Origin: Fictibacillus nanhaiensis
GTDB lineage: Bacteria; Bacillota; Bacilli; Bacillales; Fictibacillaceae
Length of the DNA: 64,000 nucleotides
NCBI GenBank assembly: GCA_017052515.1
Contig: JAFHKR010000039.1
Location: forward strand, 1,178,001-1,242,000
Direction: 5' to 3'
Shown: positions 34,128 through 42,761 of the stretch, piece after piece
Position numbering within the stretch: the first letter of the stretch is position 1
Layout: each line of letters begins with the position of its first letter
Program-made: the position numbers and the translations under genes
The notes under the pieces: model-generated
What the model was told of the DNA's origin: nothing
The model's input: the letters and a program-made list of their open reading frames with translations, nothing else
Databases searched by the model: none

Positions 34128-34551
34128 TAATTTCTCTCCCTCTAAAGTTATGTGCTTTGTATTTCAGTTTTTATAACTAGACATTTTTTACACAAATAAT
34201 AGTAAATGTTCATCTCACCGATTTGAAAATCGACAACTGAAATAAGCAATAAAGACCAAATGATAAATTGGGTCTTTTTTCGTTTTCAAATTGTTTAAGT
34301 TTCTTATTCAACAATCCTGCTCGTTTGTTCAATAAGTTCGATAATAAAGGCGTTAATCCTTCTTGGATCAACGCACCCGTTTGTTGATGATCTTATTCAA
34401 CTCAAGCCCCGTTCCTACAATAAGACACAAGATTTTTACATACTTAACGGGCACCATCAGTCATTTAGTTATACACACACACATAATGTAATACATATAA
34501 ATATTTGTTTTATACCGACTCAAGCAGATTCATCTTAAAAAGGGGGATTAT
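34128..34551. other. Intergenic stretch with a hairpin and a full repeat copy
   Basis: It holds AAAGACC...GGGTCTTTTTT (34255-34280), a terminator-like hairpin. The complete dispersed repeat (34301-34400) follows, then about 150 nt leading to the stay-green promoter. The hairpin plus repeat also occurs together at 62268-62409. No gene was found. Confidence 0.55.
34301..34400. repeat. Dispersed hairpin repeat, full reference copy
   Basis: TTCTTATTCAACAATCCTGC, TCGTTTGTTCAATAAG, stem GCGTTAATCC/GGATCAACGC and ACCCGTTTGTTGATGATC. The preceding AAAGACC hairpin is shared with the 62.3-kb copy. Confidence 0.8.
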
Positions 34552-35055
34552 ATGTCCGCTTTTAATCCACAGAAATTATCCATAAAACTTATTCCACCTA
34601 CTACTTTCATTCAACCTGTTGAAGGAAGGAAATATACTCTCACGCATTCAGATATTACAGCAGAATTATTTTTGGCTATAGGATATGTGTACAACTATAA
34701 ATCAATTAACCCCGTAATGCGTGACGAAGTATTAGCAGAATGGAAAAAAGATTTACATGGACGTTTTAATTTAGTCGGAAAAGCGTATGTAGATGGTGGG
34801 GAGTTCAGTCAAAAAGTTGCAGAAATTCGTTTTAAGACTTTCAAAAAACAAATGACTCTTGCACTTAGTGGAATTGTCTATGGTGACCGTCCATTCTACA
34901 CAAACTATCCCGCTCTCGTTGATGCACCCATTTTTATTCATTACTTATCCACTTACCCAGAATATAGGCAGGTCGCATTTTATGGTACACCTCGTCAATA
35001 TCTGAACCCATCTATCCATTCTCCTGACCTTCCCAATCATCTAAATTCACCTTAG
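34552..35055 (+). CDS. Stay-green (SGR) family protein
   Basis: The 167-aa protein matches the stay-green domain: FNPQKLSIKLIPPTTFIQPVEGRKYTLTHSDITAELFLAIG, WKKDLHGRFNLVGKAYVDGG and RPFYTNYPALVDAPIFIHYLSTYPEYR. In plants SGR removes magnesium from chlorophyll; some bacterial homologues have been shown to have Mg-dechelatase activity, although their hosts make no chlorophyll. The native substrate here is unknown. AAAGGGGG lies before the ATG. It is a single-gene unit with its own terminator. Confidence 0.85.
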   Translation: MSAFNPQKLSIKLIPPTTFIQPVEGRKYTLTHSDITAELFLAIGYVYNYKSINPVMRDEVLAEWKKDLHGRFNLVGKAYVDGGEFSQKVAEIRFKTFKKQMTLALSGIVYGDRPFYTNYPALVDAPIFIHYLSTYPEYRQVAFYGTPRQYLNPSIHSPDLPNHLNSP

Positions 35056-35114
35056 CCATGCTTTCTCATTTCCATTTAAAATTTCTGTGATCTGGCCTTT
35101 TGTTGAATATAAGA

Positions 35115-35154
35115 TATAAAAAAATGTACTGCTAATTAACAGTATGTTTTTTTA
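35115..35154. terminator. Terminator after stay-green gene
   Basis: AAAAATGTACTG pairs (with G-T pairs) to CAGTATGTTTTTTT around an 8-nt loop. The T-run is on the plus strand and an A-run is on the other side. Confidence 0.75.
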
Positions 35155-35261
35155 TACCCCTAGTTTTATTCCAAAGTTTGTTCAGTTAATTTTTAAAGTC
35201 TATCAAATGCCGTTCTGCACATCTATAAATGACTATTTATTTCCACAAAAAAGTTATCGAT

Positions 35262-35972
35262 TTAAAGCGCCTTTCTTTTTTCCATAACAGCTATAAAAAT
35301 TGTAATTACGATTAAACTGTAGATGAATATCCAGGCAAACTGTCCGTATACCTTAACGGGGAAGGAAATACTTTGATCGTCTACACTCATGATTTCCATG
35401 CTGTAACGAAGAGGTGGTAAAACCCAGTTTATAAGTTTTATTTTTAGAACCTCTACTTTCTCCACTGATATAACCAAGGAACCAATAAGAATACTAATTA
35501 CACCCCACCACGAATTGACATTGTTCTTCACAAGCCCTCTCGTGAAAAAGGATGACAAGGCAATGGATAGTACGGCAAGACTAAAATGCGCTAAGAACCC
35601 CATTACAAGATGGATTGAATGTAATCCAGGTGTAAACGCATTAAAAACAACTGGATACGCTACAGCCACAATACACAGAACGAGAGCCGTTAAGGTGCAA
35701 TTTAATATAAGGGAGATATAATACACTTTCTTATTTTTCGCATGCATAATGGTAATTTGTTTTTGTCCTTCGTCTTCTGCATGGAAAATTGTAATGGTGA
35801 ACCACCCCATTATAAAAAAGAGCATAATCGACGTGTACGAATAACTGTCTAAGATAGGGTTCGGTACGTATGTATAATTGATCACCAGCATCATGATAAA
35901 CACAGAAAACGGGGGAACGTACTTATATGTCCTAAAATATGTGGTAAAGTGATAGTGAACTAACCCTTTCAT
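35262..35972 (-). CDS. ABC transporter permease (ABC-2 type)
   Basis: The 236-aa protein has six membrane helices (about residues 22-40, 45-60, 85-108, 118-142, 155-170, 210-230). The first two helices include FHAEDEGQKQITIMHAKNKKVYY in the intervening loop. It is translated 20 nt after the ATPase gene, so the two form an exporter. It may move a peptide or lipid; the substrate is unknown. There is no accessory gene. Confidence 0.8.
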   Translation of the reverse strand: MKGLVHYHFTTYFRTYKYVPPFSVFIMMLVINYTYVPNPILDSYSYTSIMLFFIMGWFTITIFHAEDEGQKQITIMHAKNKKVYYISLILNCTLTALVLCIVAVAYPVVFNAFTPGLHSIHLVMGFLAHFSLAVLSIALSSFFTRGLVKNNVNSWWGVISILIGSLVISVEKVEVLKIKLINWVLPPLRYSMEIMSVDDQSISFPVKVYGQFAWIFIYSLIVITIFIAVMEKRKAL

Positions 35973-35991
35973 GGTTCTGTTCTCCTCCTCC

Positions 35992-36876
35992 TTAGAACTG
36001 ATTGAGAAATTCTGTTTCTTTCTTATGTAGAGGTTCTAATAGCTTAATGGAGGCACCTCGGTCCAAAAACTCACTAACAATTTTGTTTGTATGTTCTTCA
36101 CTAACATTCAATTCTATCATTTTCTTATGAAAACCCATCTCTTTCTCTTGCTTAATGATTACATTTTGTTGTTTTATAGAATCGATTGAAACAGTCTTTG
36201 TCAGTTCAAAGATCAATCTGTTCATAGACTTTTCTTGGGCTTGGTGATTTTCCGTTTGGATGATGTTGCATTGGTCGATTACAATAATTTGATCTACTAC
36301 TCTTTGTAGTAGTTTGGTCTCATGACAGGTTAAAACAACACTAATGTTTCTTTCTTTTAAAGAGATTAGTAGTTCTTCCATTTCCGTTTGTGCTTCTAAG
36401 TCAAGGCCAGAAAGCGGTTCGTCCATAATTAACAAATCTGTTTCTTCCAGCATCGCCTGCATAATCGTAACCTTTTGTTTCATCCCTTTTGAAAAATGAA
36501 CGATTCGATTGTTCCCATTATCTTTCATATGAAATATCTCCAACAACGTATGAATACGCTGTTGAAGCCATTTGTTTTGTAATCCCCGGATTGTCCCCAT
36601 ATGAGTAAGATACTCAATTGGTGTAAAAGGAATATACGTAGGAGTTACCTCAGGCACATAACCAAAACGAACAGGTTCCCCGTTTCTATACAGGATTTCA
36701 CCACGATCTGCTTTAATTAGGCCTCCAATCAGTTTCAGTAAGGTGCTTTTTCCCGAACCATTTTTTCCAACGATAGCTGTAACTTGGTTGGTTGGAATAG
36801 AGAGAGAGACAGCATCCAAGACTAATTTGTCTCTGTAAGATTTAGTTACATTCTGTAAATCGACGATTGGGTTCAA
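35992..36876 (-). CDS. ABC transporter ATP-binding protein
   Basis: The 294-aa protein has Walker A GKNGSGKST (residues 37-45), signature FSKGMKQKV (about 132), Walker B LLIMDEPLSGLD (about 150) and the switch His in LTCHET. A C-terminal extension of about 80 aa follows, as in YtrB/CcmA-like exporters. It starts with TTG 36876 with AAGGATG upstream. It pairs with the ABC-2 permease downstream. The signature LSGGQ is replaced by FSKGM, common in this class. Confidence 0.9.
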   Translation of the reverse strand: MNPIVDLQNVTKSYRDKLVLDAVSLSIPTNQVTAIVGKNGSGKSTLLKLIGGLIKADRGEILYRNGEPVRFGYVPEVTPTYIPFTPIEYLTHMGTIRGLQNKWLQQRIHTLLEIFHMKDNGNNRIVHFSKGMKQKVTIMQAMLEETDLLIMDEPLSGLDLEAQTEMEELLISLKERNISVVLTCHETKLLQRVVDQIIVIDQCNIIQTENHQAQEKSMNRLIFELTKTVSIDSIKQQNVIIKQEKEMGFHKKMIELNVSEEHTNKIVSEFLDRGASIKLLEPLHKKETEFLNQF

Positions 36877-37035
36877 CTTTACACATCCTTAACCGTGTTA
36901 ATTCATGATAAAGACTGATATTATAGAGCAAAAAAAATCTGATTCAACTGCATTTACATACCAGTTCAATACAGACAGAAATCAAACGATATTGGTATTA
37001 TATAGGGTATATACTATATTTTAGGAGTAAGGCTT

Positions 37036-37341
37036 ATGTATACAGTACTTTTTCTTATTTCAATCTTAATTTTAGGGTTTCTCATTTTCAAGCGAACAAC
37101 GAGATACAAATGGGTAGTACTAAGCATCTTCCCGTTTTTTCCTTCTCTTACCTTTGTAGTAACAGAGATCAAGCAGAACGCTTTCTGGTTACGCTTCTTA
37201 GAGACGGGATTTTTTGTACTTTCCATCATTTCTCTTCCCGTTATTCTGTATATAATGTTAGGCTTCTTCTTTATCTACACCGTATGTTTTTTATGTCTGT
37301 ACGGGCAATATATGGCTTTAAACAAAACAAAGGATCGTTGA
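37036..37341 (+). CDS. Small membrane protein, unknown
   Basis: The 101-aa protein has three hydrophobic segments (residues 2-18, 26-44, 52-90) and a basic end (NKTKDR). AGGAGTAAGG is well placed before the ATG. It is divergent from the ABC exporter genes. No family is recognised. Confidence 0.55.
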   Translation: MYTVLFLISILILGFLIFKRTTRYKWVVLSIFPFFPSLTFVVTEIKQNAFWLRFLETGFFVLSIISLPVILYIMLGFFFIYTVCFLCLYGQYMALNKTKDR

Positions 37342-37382
37342 TTTACGCGACTGTACCAATAGTTAGATGGATCTAAGAGATA

Positions 37383-37760
37383 CTACCTCTCTAGCTCGAT
37401 GTACTCTCTTAACAATTTCCACTTGTCCTCTTCATTCCTCCAAACAAACATACACTGAGCGGTAAATGGTTTCCCGTTCATAGTGTTCGTCTCTTTACCG
37501 ACAACGATTACTTCTCTTCCTTCGTTCCGCTCGGATAAAGTACAAACGTCAAACGTCTTTTCAGCATGGTCCATTTGTTTTAATACTAAGTTAAGATCAT
37601 AGTCATAGAAGTAAGGATCCGGTTCAGTAACTCCTGAATGAGCCCAGTATCCTACAAAATCTTTAGACATGAAACGTCTGATGTGATCTCCTTCTTTACT
37701 TATGAACCCTTCGTTCCACGCTTGAAAATAATCACTAAGGACGTCACGTATGGCTTTCAT
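37383..37760 (-). CDS. SnoaL/NTF2-like (DUF4440-type) protein
   Basis: The 125-aa protein has the NTF2-like pattern: IRDVLSDYFQAWNEGF at the N-terminus, FMSKDFVGYWAHSG, and a C-terminal strand pair FTAQCMFVWRNEEDKWKLLREYIE. Such domains bind small molecules or act as isomerases/hydrolases; no clear catalytic pair can be named. It is adjacent to a broken FosB-like gene on the same strand. A second NTF2-like gene lies at 55824. Confidence 0.7.
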   Translation of the reverse strand: MKAIRDVLSDYFQAWNEGFISKEGDHIRRFMSKDFVGYWAHSGVTEPDPYFYDYDLNLVLKQMDHAEKTFDVCTLSERNEGREVIVVGKETNTMNGKPFTAQCMFVWRNEEDKWKLLREYIELER

Positions 37761-37789
37761 TGCTCCTAACTCCTTTTATTTAAATTATC

Positions 37790-38195
37790 CTACACATTAG
37801 CGTTGGATGGATTCAGTACTTCCCACTCACTAAGATATATGTGGTTAGATATTTTCTTGGGGTTTTCTAGTTTACAGATAAATTCTAAAGAGTAATCTTC
37901 TGTCGGTTCAAATCCATATGCCGCCCTCGGCGTGTACCCTCTGTCAGTCAACCACGTCAGCGAACTCTTAAAGCTTTCAAGCGACACGTGAAATGCGATA
38001 TGTCAGATAGAAGGATCGTAGTCAAGAATTACCTTATCCGTCTGCTATAATCCTAACCAACTCTCCTCTTGAACGATCCACAAAAACGCATTCTTATCTC
38101 AAAAATATGATCTAGTTGAATGCCAAGACCTCTGTAGAACTCGATCGACTTACATCACTCATCGGTAGATGTGCTTCATATAATGCTTTTATCAT
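37790..38195 (-). pseudogene. FosB-like VOC-family (glyoxalase/fosfomycin-resistance type) gene, multiply disrupted
   Basis: The ATG at 38195 still has GGAGAG 7 nt upstream and starts MIKALYEAHLPMSDVSRS. Two frame changes follow within about 80 nt, giving EFYRGLGIQLDHIFE in a second frame. AFLWIVQEESWLGL comes next in a third frame. Then there are two in-frame stops (TAG where Trp is expected, TGA where Arg is expected before HIAFHVSLESFK). The last open part runs to SLEFICKLENPK and SEWEVLNP. A stretch of about 19 residues normally between FEPTE and the SLEFICKL segment is missing. The parent family is vicinal-oxygen-chelate enzymes close to FosB/YwbC-like proteins. Confidence 0.8.
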
Positions 38196-38373
38196 GTTAA
38201 TACTCTCCAGTTGATTTCAAGATTCCTTTTGTGCTTCTCTAACAATTTTACCAAACCTTGGTATTTATAGTGTATCATTTATTTATGTGGCCTTTTAAAC
38301 TATAAGACTGATCGATTTCCACGTATTAATCTATAGACTACATTTGATTTTATCCTTACAACACCAAACAACA

Positions 38374-38399
38374 AGAGGCAGCCTTCTTAGGCTGCCTCT
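38374..38399 (-). terminator. Terminator overlapping the stop codon of the YesL-like gene
   Basis: AGAGGCAGCC and GGCTGCCTCT form a perfect 10-bp stem. The stop codon of the last operon gene (38387-38389) lies in the loop. The T-content after the stem on the minus strand is modest (TTGTTGTTT). Confidence 0.8.
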
Positions 38400-39007
38400 A
38401 ACTTATTTTCATTTCGATTAAAAACGGATATTGCACTCTTACTGAGGACATAAGCATATACGCTTACTCCAAAAAATGGGATAAGGATCGGTAGCGTTGA
38501 AAACACGTAATACAAAACCCCTCCCGCAAAAAGCATCATGAGCGTAGAGAAAGGGTATAAGATCCCTAACAGTACAGACGTTTTTATTCCACGAGCGAGA
38601 GGTATCTCGTAATGAGCCAATAGGCTGAAGAGATAAATAATCACCATACTACTGACCAGTAGCAAACCTAGCAAGAGCACGTATCCTATTAAAGAATAAG
38701 GAGAATTTAGTGACTGCACGAGTTTCCAATCGATATAAAAGAAATAAGCAAAGAATATAAAAATACATCCAAAAATGTTCGACCGTATAAAATCTTTTTT
38801 ATAAAAGAACCAATAATCTTTTAACAACCCTGATTCTGACCTAGAGCGGAGAGTCTTTCTAATTACCGCAAACAGAGCCGCGGTCGAAGGAAACAAACCA
38901 AAAGCGATCAACCCTAAAGTGGTGAAGAGCAACCAAAGTCCGTTTAGAATCACTAGATTTCCTATAAGTTGTAACATAGAGGTTATGGATATTAATAATC
39001 TTTTCAT
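38387..39007 (-). CDS. YesL-family (DUF624) membrane protein
   Basis: The 206-aa protein has five to six membrane helices and the DUF624 opening (LIGNLVILNGLWLLFTTLGLIAFGLFPSTAALF) with the following RKTLRSRSESGLLKDYWFFYKKDF. YesL-like proteins are regularly encoded with carbohydrate ABC importers and glycoside hydrolases; their function is not established. It is the last gene of the fructoside operon, with AAGGGAG 5 nt before ATG and 27 nt after the GH32 stop. Confidence 0.88.
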   Translation of the reverse strand: MKRLLISITSMLQLIGNLVILNGLWLLFTTLGLIAFGLFPSTAALFAVIRKTLRSRSESGLLKDYWFFYKKDFIRSNIFGCIFIFFAYFFYIDWKLVQSLNSPYSLIGYVLLLGLLLVSSMVIIYLFSLLAHYEIPLARGIKTSVLLGILYPFSTLMMLFAGGVLYYVFSTLPILIPFFGVSVYAYVLSKSAISVFNRNENKLEAA

Positions 39008-39034
39008 CTTGACTCCCTTTATAGAGAATTCTAT

Positions 39035-41263
39035 CTATTCATATGCTCCGTTCATGGACCATACCTTAAGAGACACTACGCTTGTTCTTCCCAAGACTCG
39101 AACTTCTAATCCGAGTGCATCTTCTTTAGTTGGATATGAGCGGGTGGTTAAACTTTTTCGTTCGTTCACATAAACCTCGATCATGGATTTATCTAAGAAG
39201 AGGTGCAGACTCAGAAGATCCTCTTGGATCTCAAGCTTTCCTTCTTGTATCCCTTTGGTTCTTGCCAAAGGGTTTAAGGTCGTCTTCTCCCGGTTCACTC
39301 CCAAGATGCTTCTAGATGTATTGTAGTACAAATAGGTCTCTTCTTCTCTGTCAGGTGACATTTTAACGGCTATGCCAGCTTCCTCGATCTCTTCTAATTT
39401 TAACACTAACTCTATCTCCAGTGAATCCGACTGAATCTTTGCAAGCCCTCTGTTAGCTTCAGTCAAATTTACATGTTCTAAATCTAAGAGTAGTTCGGAA
39501 CGAAGGGATGATAACTCATCGATCGGTCTTACTCCAAGACCACCATCATGTCTTAAGAACAACTCTACGGGAAGCCCACCGTTATGTGCCCATCCGGCAT
39601 TGTACTCTTCTTGAAGTGTACGTTGCCCTTGCGTGATCGTAAACACGATAGCTCTTCCTTTAGGATCAATAAAGCCACTCGGTCCTGTAAAGTGGAAGTC
39701 ACCCACATCGATTAGTTGAGGATCTTCTTGATCAGGAACAAAGCGATGATGCTTCTTATCCCAGCTTCCGATCCAATAGAACACTTCCACATCCGCTCCC
39801 TCTCCAACAGGAGAGATCAAAAAAACATATTTTCTGTTGCCATCCACATCCTCACCGATCGGTAAGAACACAGGTAGTTCCCAGATGGGGCCGAGAAACG
39901 GAAATTTGTCATGGTCAGCTTTATAAAAAAGATTCTGATACTCCCAGTCTAGTAGATTAGAGGATGTGTATAGGGCAGCTGTTCCACCTCCGTCTTCATG
40001 AGAGGTTCCAACAAGCTGGTACCATAATTCATCTTCTTTCCATACAAATGGATCTCGAAAATCACCCATCTTCATGCCGAGACCTTCTGTTTGAACGGTT
40101 ACAGGCTTTTTAACCTTTTTCCACTTTGTAAGAAGTATGTCGCCATCCTCTCTATACGTACTTCTCGCGAGCCCCGTCATCTGGTTAGGAAATACTGCAT
40201 CGTTTCCAGCTGTAAAGAAGAGGGCTGGAATACCTTGCTCATCTAAACATGCACTTCCCGACCAGACACCGTCTGGATCAACTTCTCCCGCTTCTGGAGT
40301 AAGGGCAATCGGTAAGTCCCTCCAATGAACGAGATCATCACTCACAAGATGCCCCCAATGAATATAGTGCCAGTAAGGGCCTTTTGGATTATGTTGATAG
40401 AATATATGGTACTTACCTTGAAAGTATATTGGTGCATGTGGTTCGTTCATCCAGTGTCCGGGTGGGATCAGATGATACCTCGGCCTGTGACGGTCTCCTT
40501 CATACACTTCTCTTTGAAGCGCAAGATCACCGTAAGGAATCTCTGGAATCTCGTTTTTTATTACCTTGACTCTAGCATAATGGTTTAAGAGTTTGATAGA
40601 GGATAAAGCGGTATCATAGATCTTTATCTCATCTAACAACCCGTTGTACATATTTAAAGAGAAGACATCCTCGATCATAAATGGCTCGTTATGCATTCCG
40701 ATCACTAATTGTTTTTGACTTACGATCACATTAGACCCTTTTACGCTTCTTGTTGCAATCTGTTGTCCGTTTAAATACAAACTCATACAGTGATGTTGTG
40801 CACTATAAACGGCTGCAATGTGTGACCATTTATGTAGGGGAAGAGGATGGCCTTCGTCCCAGACCTCAAGCCACTCCTCCCCCGTACCTACTTGAAACGA
40901 CCACGAACCATGTCGGTACAGACCTAAGAGAAACCCTGTCTTCTCTTCTCTATCGTGTTGATTGATGATTGCTGAAAGCTTGTTGTCTGCGCCATATTCA
41001 AACGAACGAGGAGCGATCCATGCTTCGATCGTCATCTCTGATAACGTATTTTGAGCAAGACCTTCACAAGTAACCGATGTCGAATAACCATCAAAGAGTA
41101 GACAGTTCCCTTTGATGCCTTGTCTCCAAAGAGGATCACTGGGTGGTTTATCCGTGGCATCGTTGAACACATAGTTGATATCATGCCATTGTTCGTTAAT
41201 CTGTTCTTTCGTCGCCTTTCCCATACCTTCATCAAATGCCCAATGAGCGATTAACTGAGACAT
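39035..41263 (-). CDS. LamG-GH32 glycoside hydrolase with altered nucleophile motif
   Basis: The 742-aa protein from ATG 41263 has AAAGGAG upstream and lies 1 nt after the previous stop. Residues 5-240 form a concanavalin A-like LamG domain (MTIEAWIAPRSF, GLLDEIKIYDTALS). Residues 260-560 are the five-bladed GH32 propeller, followed by a C-terminal beta-sandwich (SLEIELVLKLEE, LHLFLDKSMIEVYVNE). The usual WMNDPNG reads WMNEPHAP, so the nucleophile Asp is Glu. RDP (GDFRDPFVW) is intact and the acid/base Glu motif reads WELP. There is no signal peptide, so it acts inside the cell on imported fructosides. Confidence 0.9.
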   Translation of the reverse strand: MSQLIAHWAFDEGMGKATKEQINEQWHDINYVFNDATDKPPSDPLWRQGIKGNCLLFDGYSTSVTCEGLAQNTLSEMTIEAWIAPRSFEYGADNKLSAIINQHDREEKTGFLLGLYRHGSWSFQVGTGEEWLEVWDEGHPLPLHKWSHIAAVYSAQHHCMSLYLNGQQIATRSVKGSNVIVSQKQLVIGMHNEPFMIEDVFSLNMYNGLLDEIKIYDTALSSIKLLNHYARVKVIKNEIPEIPYGDLALQREVYEGDRHRPRYHLIPPGHWMNEPHAPIYFQGKYHIFYQHNPKGPYWHYIHWGHLVSDDLVHWRDLPIALTPEAGEVDPDGVWSGSACLDEQGIPALFFTAGNDAVFPNQMTGLARSTYREDGDILLTKWKKVKKPVTVQTEGLGMKMGDFRDPFVWKEDELWYQLVGTSHEDGGGTAALYTSSNLLDWEYQNLFYKADHDKFPFLGPIWELPVFLPIGEDVDGNRKYVFLISPVGEGADVEVFYWIGSWDKKHHRFVPDQEDPQLIDVGDFHFTGPSGFIDPKGRAIVFTITQGQRTLQEEYNAGWAHNGGLPVELFLRHDGGLGVRPIDELSSLRSELLLDLEHVNLTEANRGLAKIQSDSLEIELVLKLEEIEEAGIAVKMSPDREEETYLYYNTSRSILGVNREKTTLNPLARTKGIQEGKLEIQEDLLSLHLFLDKSMIEVYVNERKSLTTRSYPTKEDALGLEVRVLGRTSVVSLKVWSMNGAYE

Positions 41264-41264
41264 T

Positions 41265-42761
41265 TCAACTTTCTCCTTTCGTCCATATGGAATGATAGTT
41301 GAATACATCCAGTGAATGAAGGTCTACGACACCCTGATCTAAAAAGAGTTCTATTCCATCACTTTCCTCTTTCGGAAAGATCAAAGAAGTTAACACTTGT
41401 TTTCCTTCGTTCACAAACACTTCCACAGAAGACTTATCCACGAAGATGTGTAGAGATACATGCTCTTTCTCCAAAACAGCCATTTCTTGAACACATGAAA
41501 AAGCGTCATGAAATCCCAAGTCTCCAGATTTTCTTCTGTCTACGTATAAAACAGAACGTTGAGAATTAAAACCAATGATCGTTTCTTCTTCATTTGATTG
41601 ATGCACTTTAAGTCCAAAGACAGCTGCTTCTTTGATCGTAAACGAAGCTTTAAGTTCAAAGGTTTTACTCTTGATATCTTTTAAAAGGTTCTCATCCGGT
41701 ACAAGCGTTATCGTTCGCTTGATAGAAGTTACCGGCTCCCTAAGAACAGATACTTCATGCACTGGTTTCTGGACAAGTCGGGTTCCCTCACTTGTCGATG
41801 TTAATGATAAAGACCTTGGTAAAGTCATCGCACTTCTCCATGTACTTGTTGGTACATGGTTTGCGTACTTCCAATTGCTCATCCAACCGATAAACAAACG
41901 ACGACCATCTTCTTTCGGTACGTCACTCCATGTCACACCCGCATAGTTGTCTCTTCCGAAATCTAACCATAGCACCACATCCGGATCGTTATCGTTCATG
42001 AATGTCTTACCATTAAAATCACCTACAAAATATTGGGTTCGTGAGCCCTCATGGTATGCTGGATCATCTCCGATACTGACGATCAGTACCCATCTGTGAA
42101 CACCATCAATGGGTAAGGAAAACAAATCTGGGCATTCCCACACGCCTTGATGCGAACCTTCCGTTTTTCCGAACGCGCTCTCAAAGTCCCATGATTTCAT
42201 ATCATTTGATGAATAGAAGCGAACGTGGTTCCCAGCAGCTAGCACCATGATCCATTTCCTTTCTTCCTCGTACCAAATGACTTTAGGGTCTCGAAAATCA
42301 GCGATGGCTGGCTCTTCAAGAACGGGATTTCCTTCATATTTCGTCCACGTTCTTCCTTTGTCTTTACTATAAGCTAGGCTTTGGACCTGTCGTGGTTTTC
42401 GAGTAACAGGATGTTCGCCAGCATGCGTGAATATGGCAACCAATCCCTCTCCCCCATTAAAGAATCCTGTCGAATCGCAAGGATCTACGACAACGCTACC
42501 TGAAAAGATAAATCCGATCTCATCAGGAAAAAGAGCGATGGGGAGATGTTCCCAGTGAATCATATCGGAACTTACCGCGTGACCCCAGTGCATCGGACCC
42601 CAAACGGTACTCTCTGGGTGATATTGATAGAACAAGTGATATTCACCTTGAAAATACACCATTCCGTTCGGATCATTCATCCAATTCTTCATCGGTGTAA
42701 AGTGATATTGCGGACGATACTTTTCGTTAAAAAAGTTCGTCGGACTCATCTTCATACTCAT
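41265..42761 (-). CDS. GH32 beta-fructofuranosidase (sucrose/fructo-oligosaccharide hydrolase)
   Basis: The 498-aa canonical GH32 enzyme has WMNDPNG near residue 25 (nucleophile Asp), YHLFYQYHPES, FSGSVVVDP, FRDP (about 155) and WECPDLF (acid/base Glu, about 205). It has a C-terminal beta-sandwich ending in LHIFVDKSSVEVFVNEG. It lacks a signal peptide and is therefore cytoplasmic, cleaving fructosyl linkages of imported sucrose or short fructans. The ATG overlaps the kinase stop (ATGA), and GGAGG lies inside the end of the kinase gene. Confidence 0.93.
   Translation of the reverse strand: MSMKMSPTNFFNEKYRPQYHFTPMKNWMNDPNGMVYFQGEYHLFYQYHPESTVWGPMHWGHAVSSDMIHWEHLPIALFPDEIGFIFSGSVVVDPCDSTGFFNGGEGLVAIFTHAGEHPVTRKPRQVQSLAYSKDKGRTWTKYEGNPVLEEPAIADFRDPKVIWYEEERKWIMVLAAGNHVRFYSSNDMKSWDFESAFGKTEGSHQGVWECPDLFSLPIDGVHRWVLIVSIGDDPAYHEGSRTQYFVGDFNGKTFMNDNDPDVVLWLDFGRDNYAGVTWSDVPKEDGRRLFIGWMSNWKYANHVPTSTWRSAMTLPRSLSLTSTSEGTRLVQKPVHEVSVLREPVTSIKRTITLVPDENLLKDIKSKTFELKASFTIKEAAVFGLKVHQSNEEETIIGFNSQRSVLYVDRRKSGDLGFHDAFSCVQEMAVLEKEHVSLHIFVDKSSVEVFVNEGKQVLTSLIFPKEESDGIELFLDQGVVDLHSLDVFNYHSIWTKGES

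Noticed and set aside
29555-34400. Integron-like cassette array with attC sites
   Set aside because: The repeats lack the attC core pairs (RYYYAAC/GTTRRRY) and no tyrosine recombinase is present; the repeat ends are better read as terminator-like hairpins.
37790-37987. Stand-alone 65-aa gene
   Set aside because: It is the last open piece of the disrupted VOC-family gene and has no ribosome binding site.
40137-40965. Open frames on the plus strand inside the GH32 gene
   Set aside because: They are antisense shadows of a well-supported coding region.
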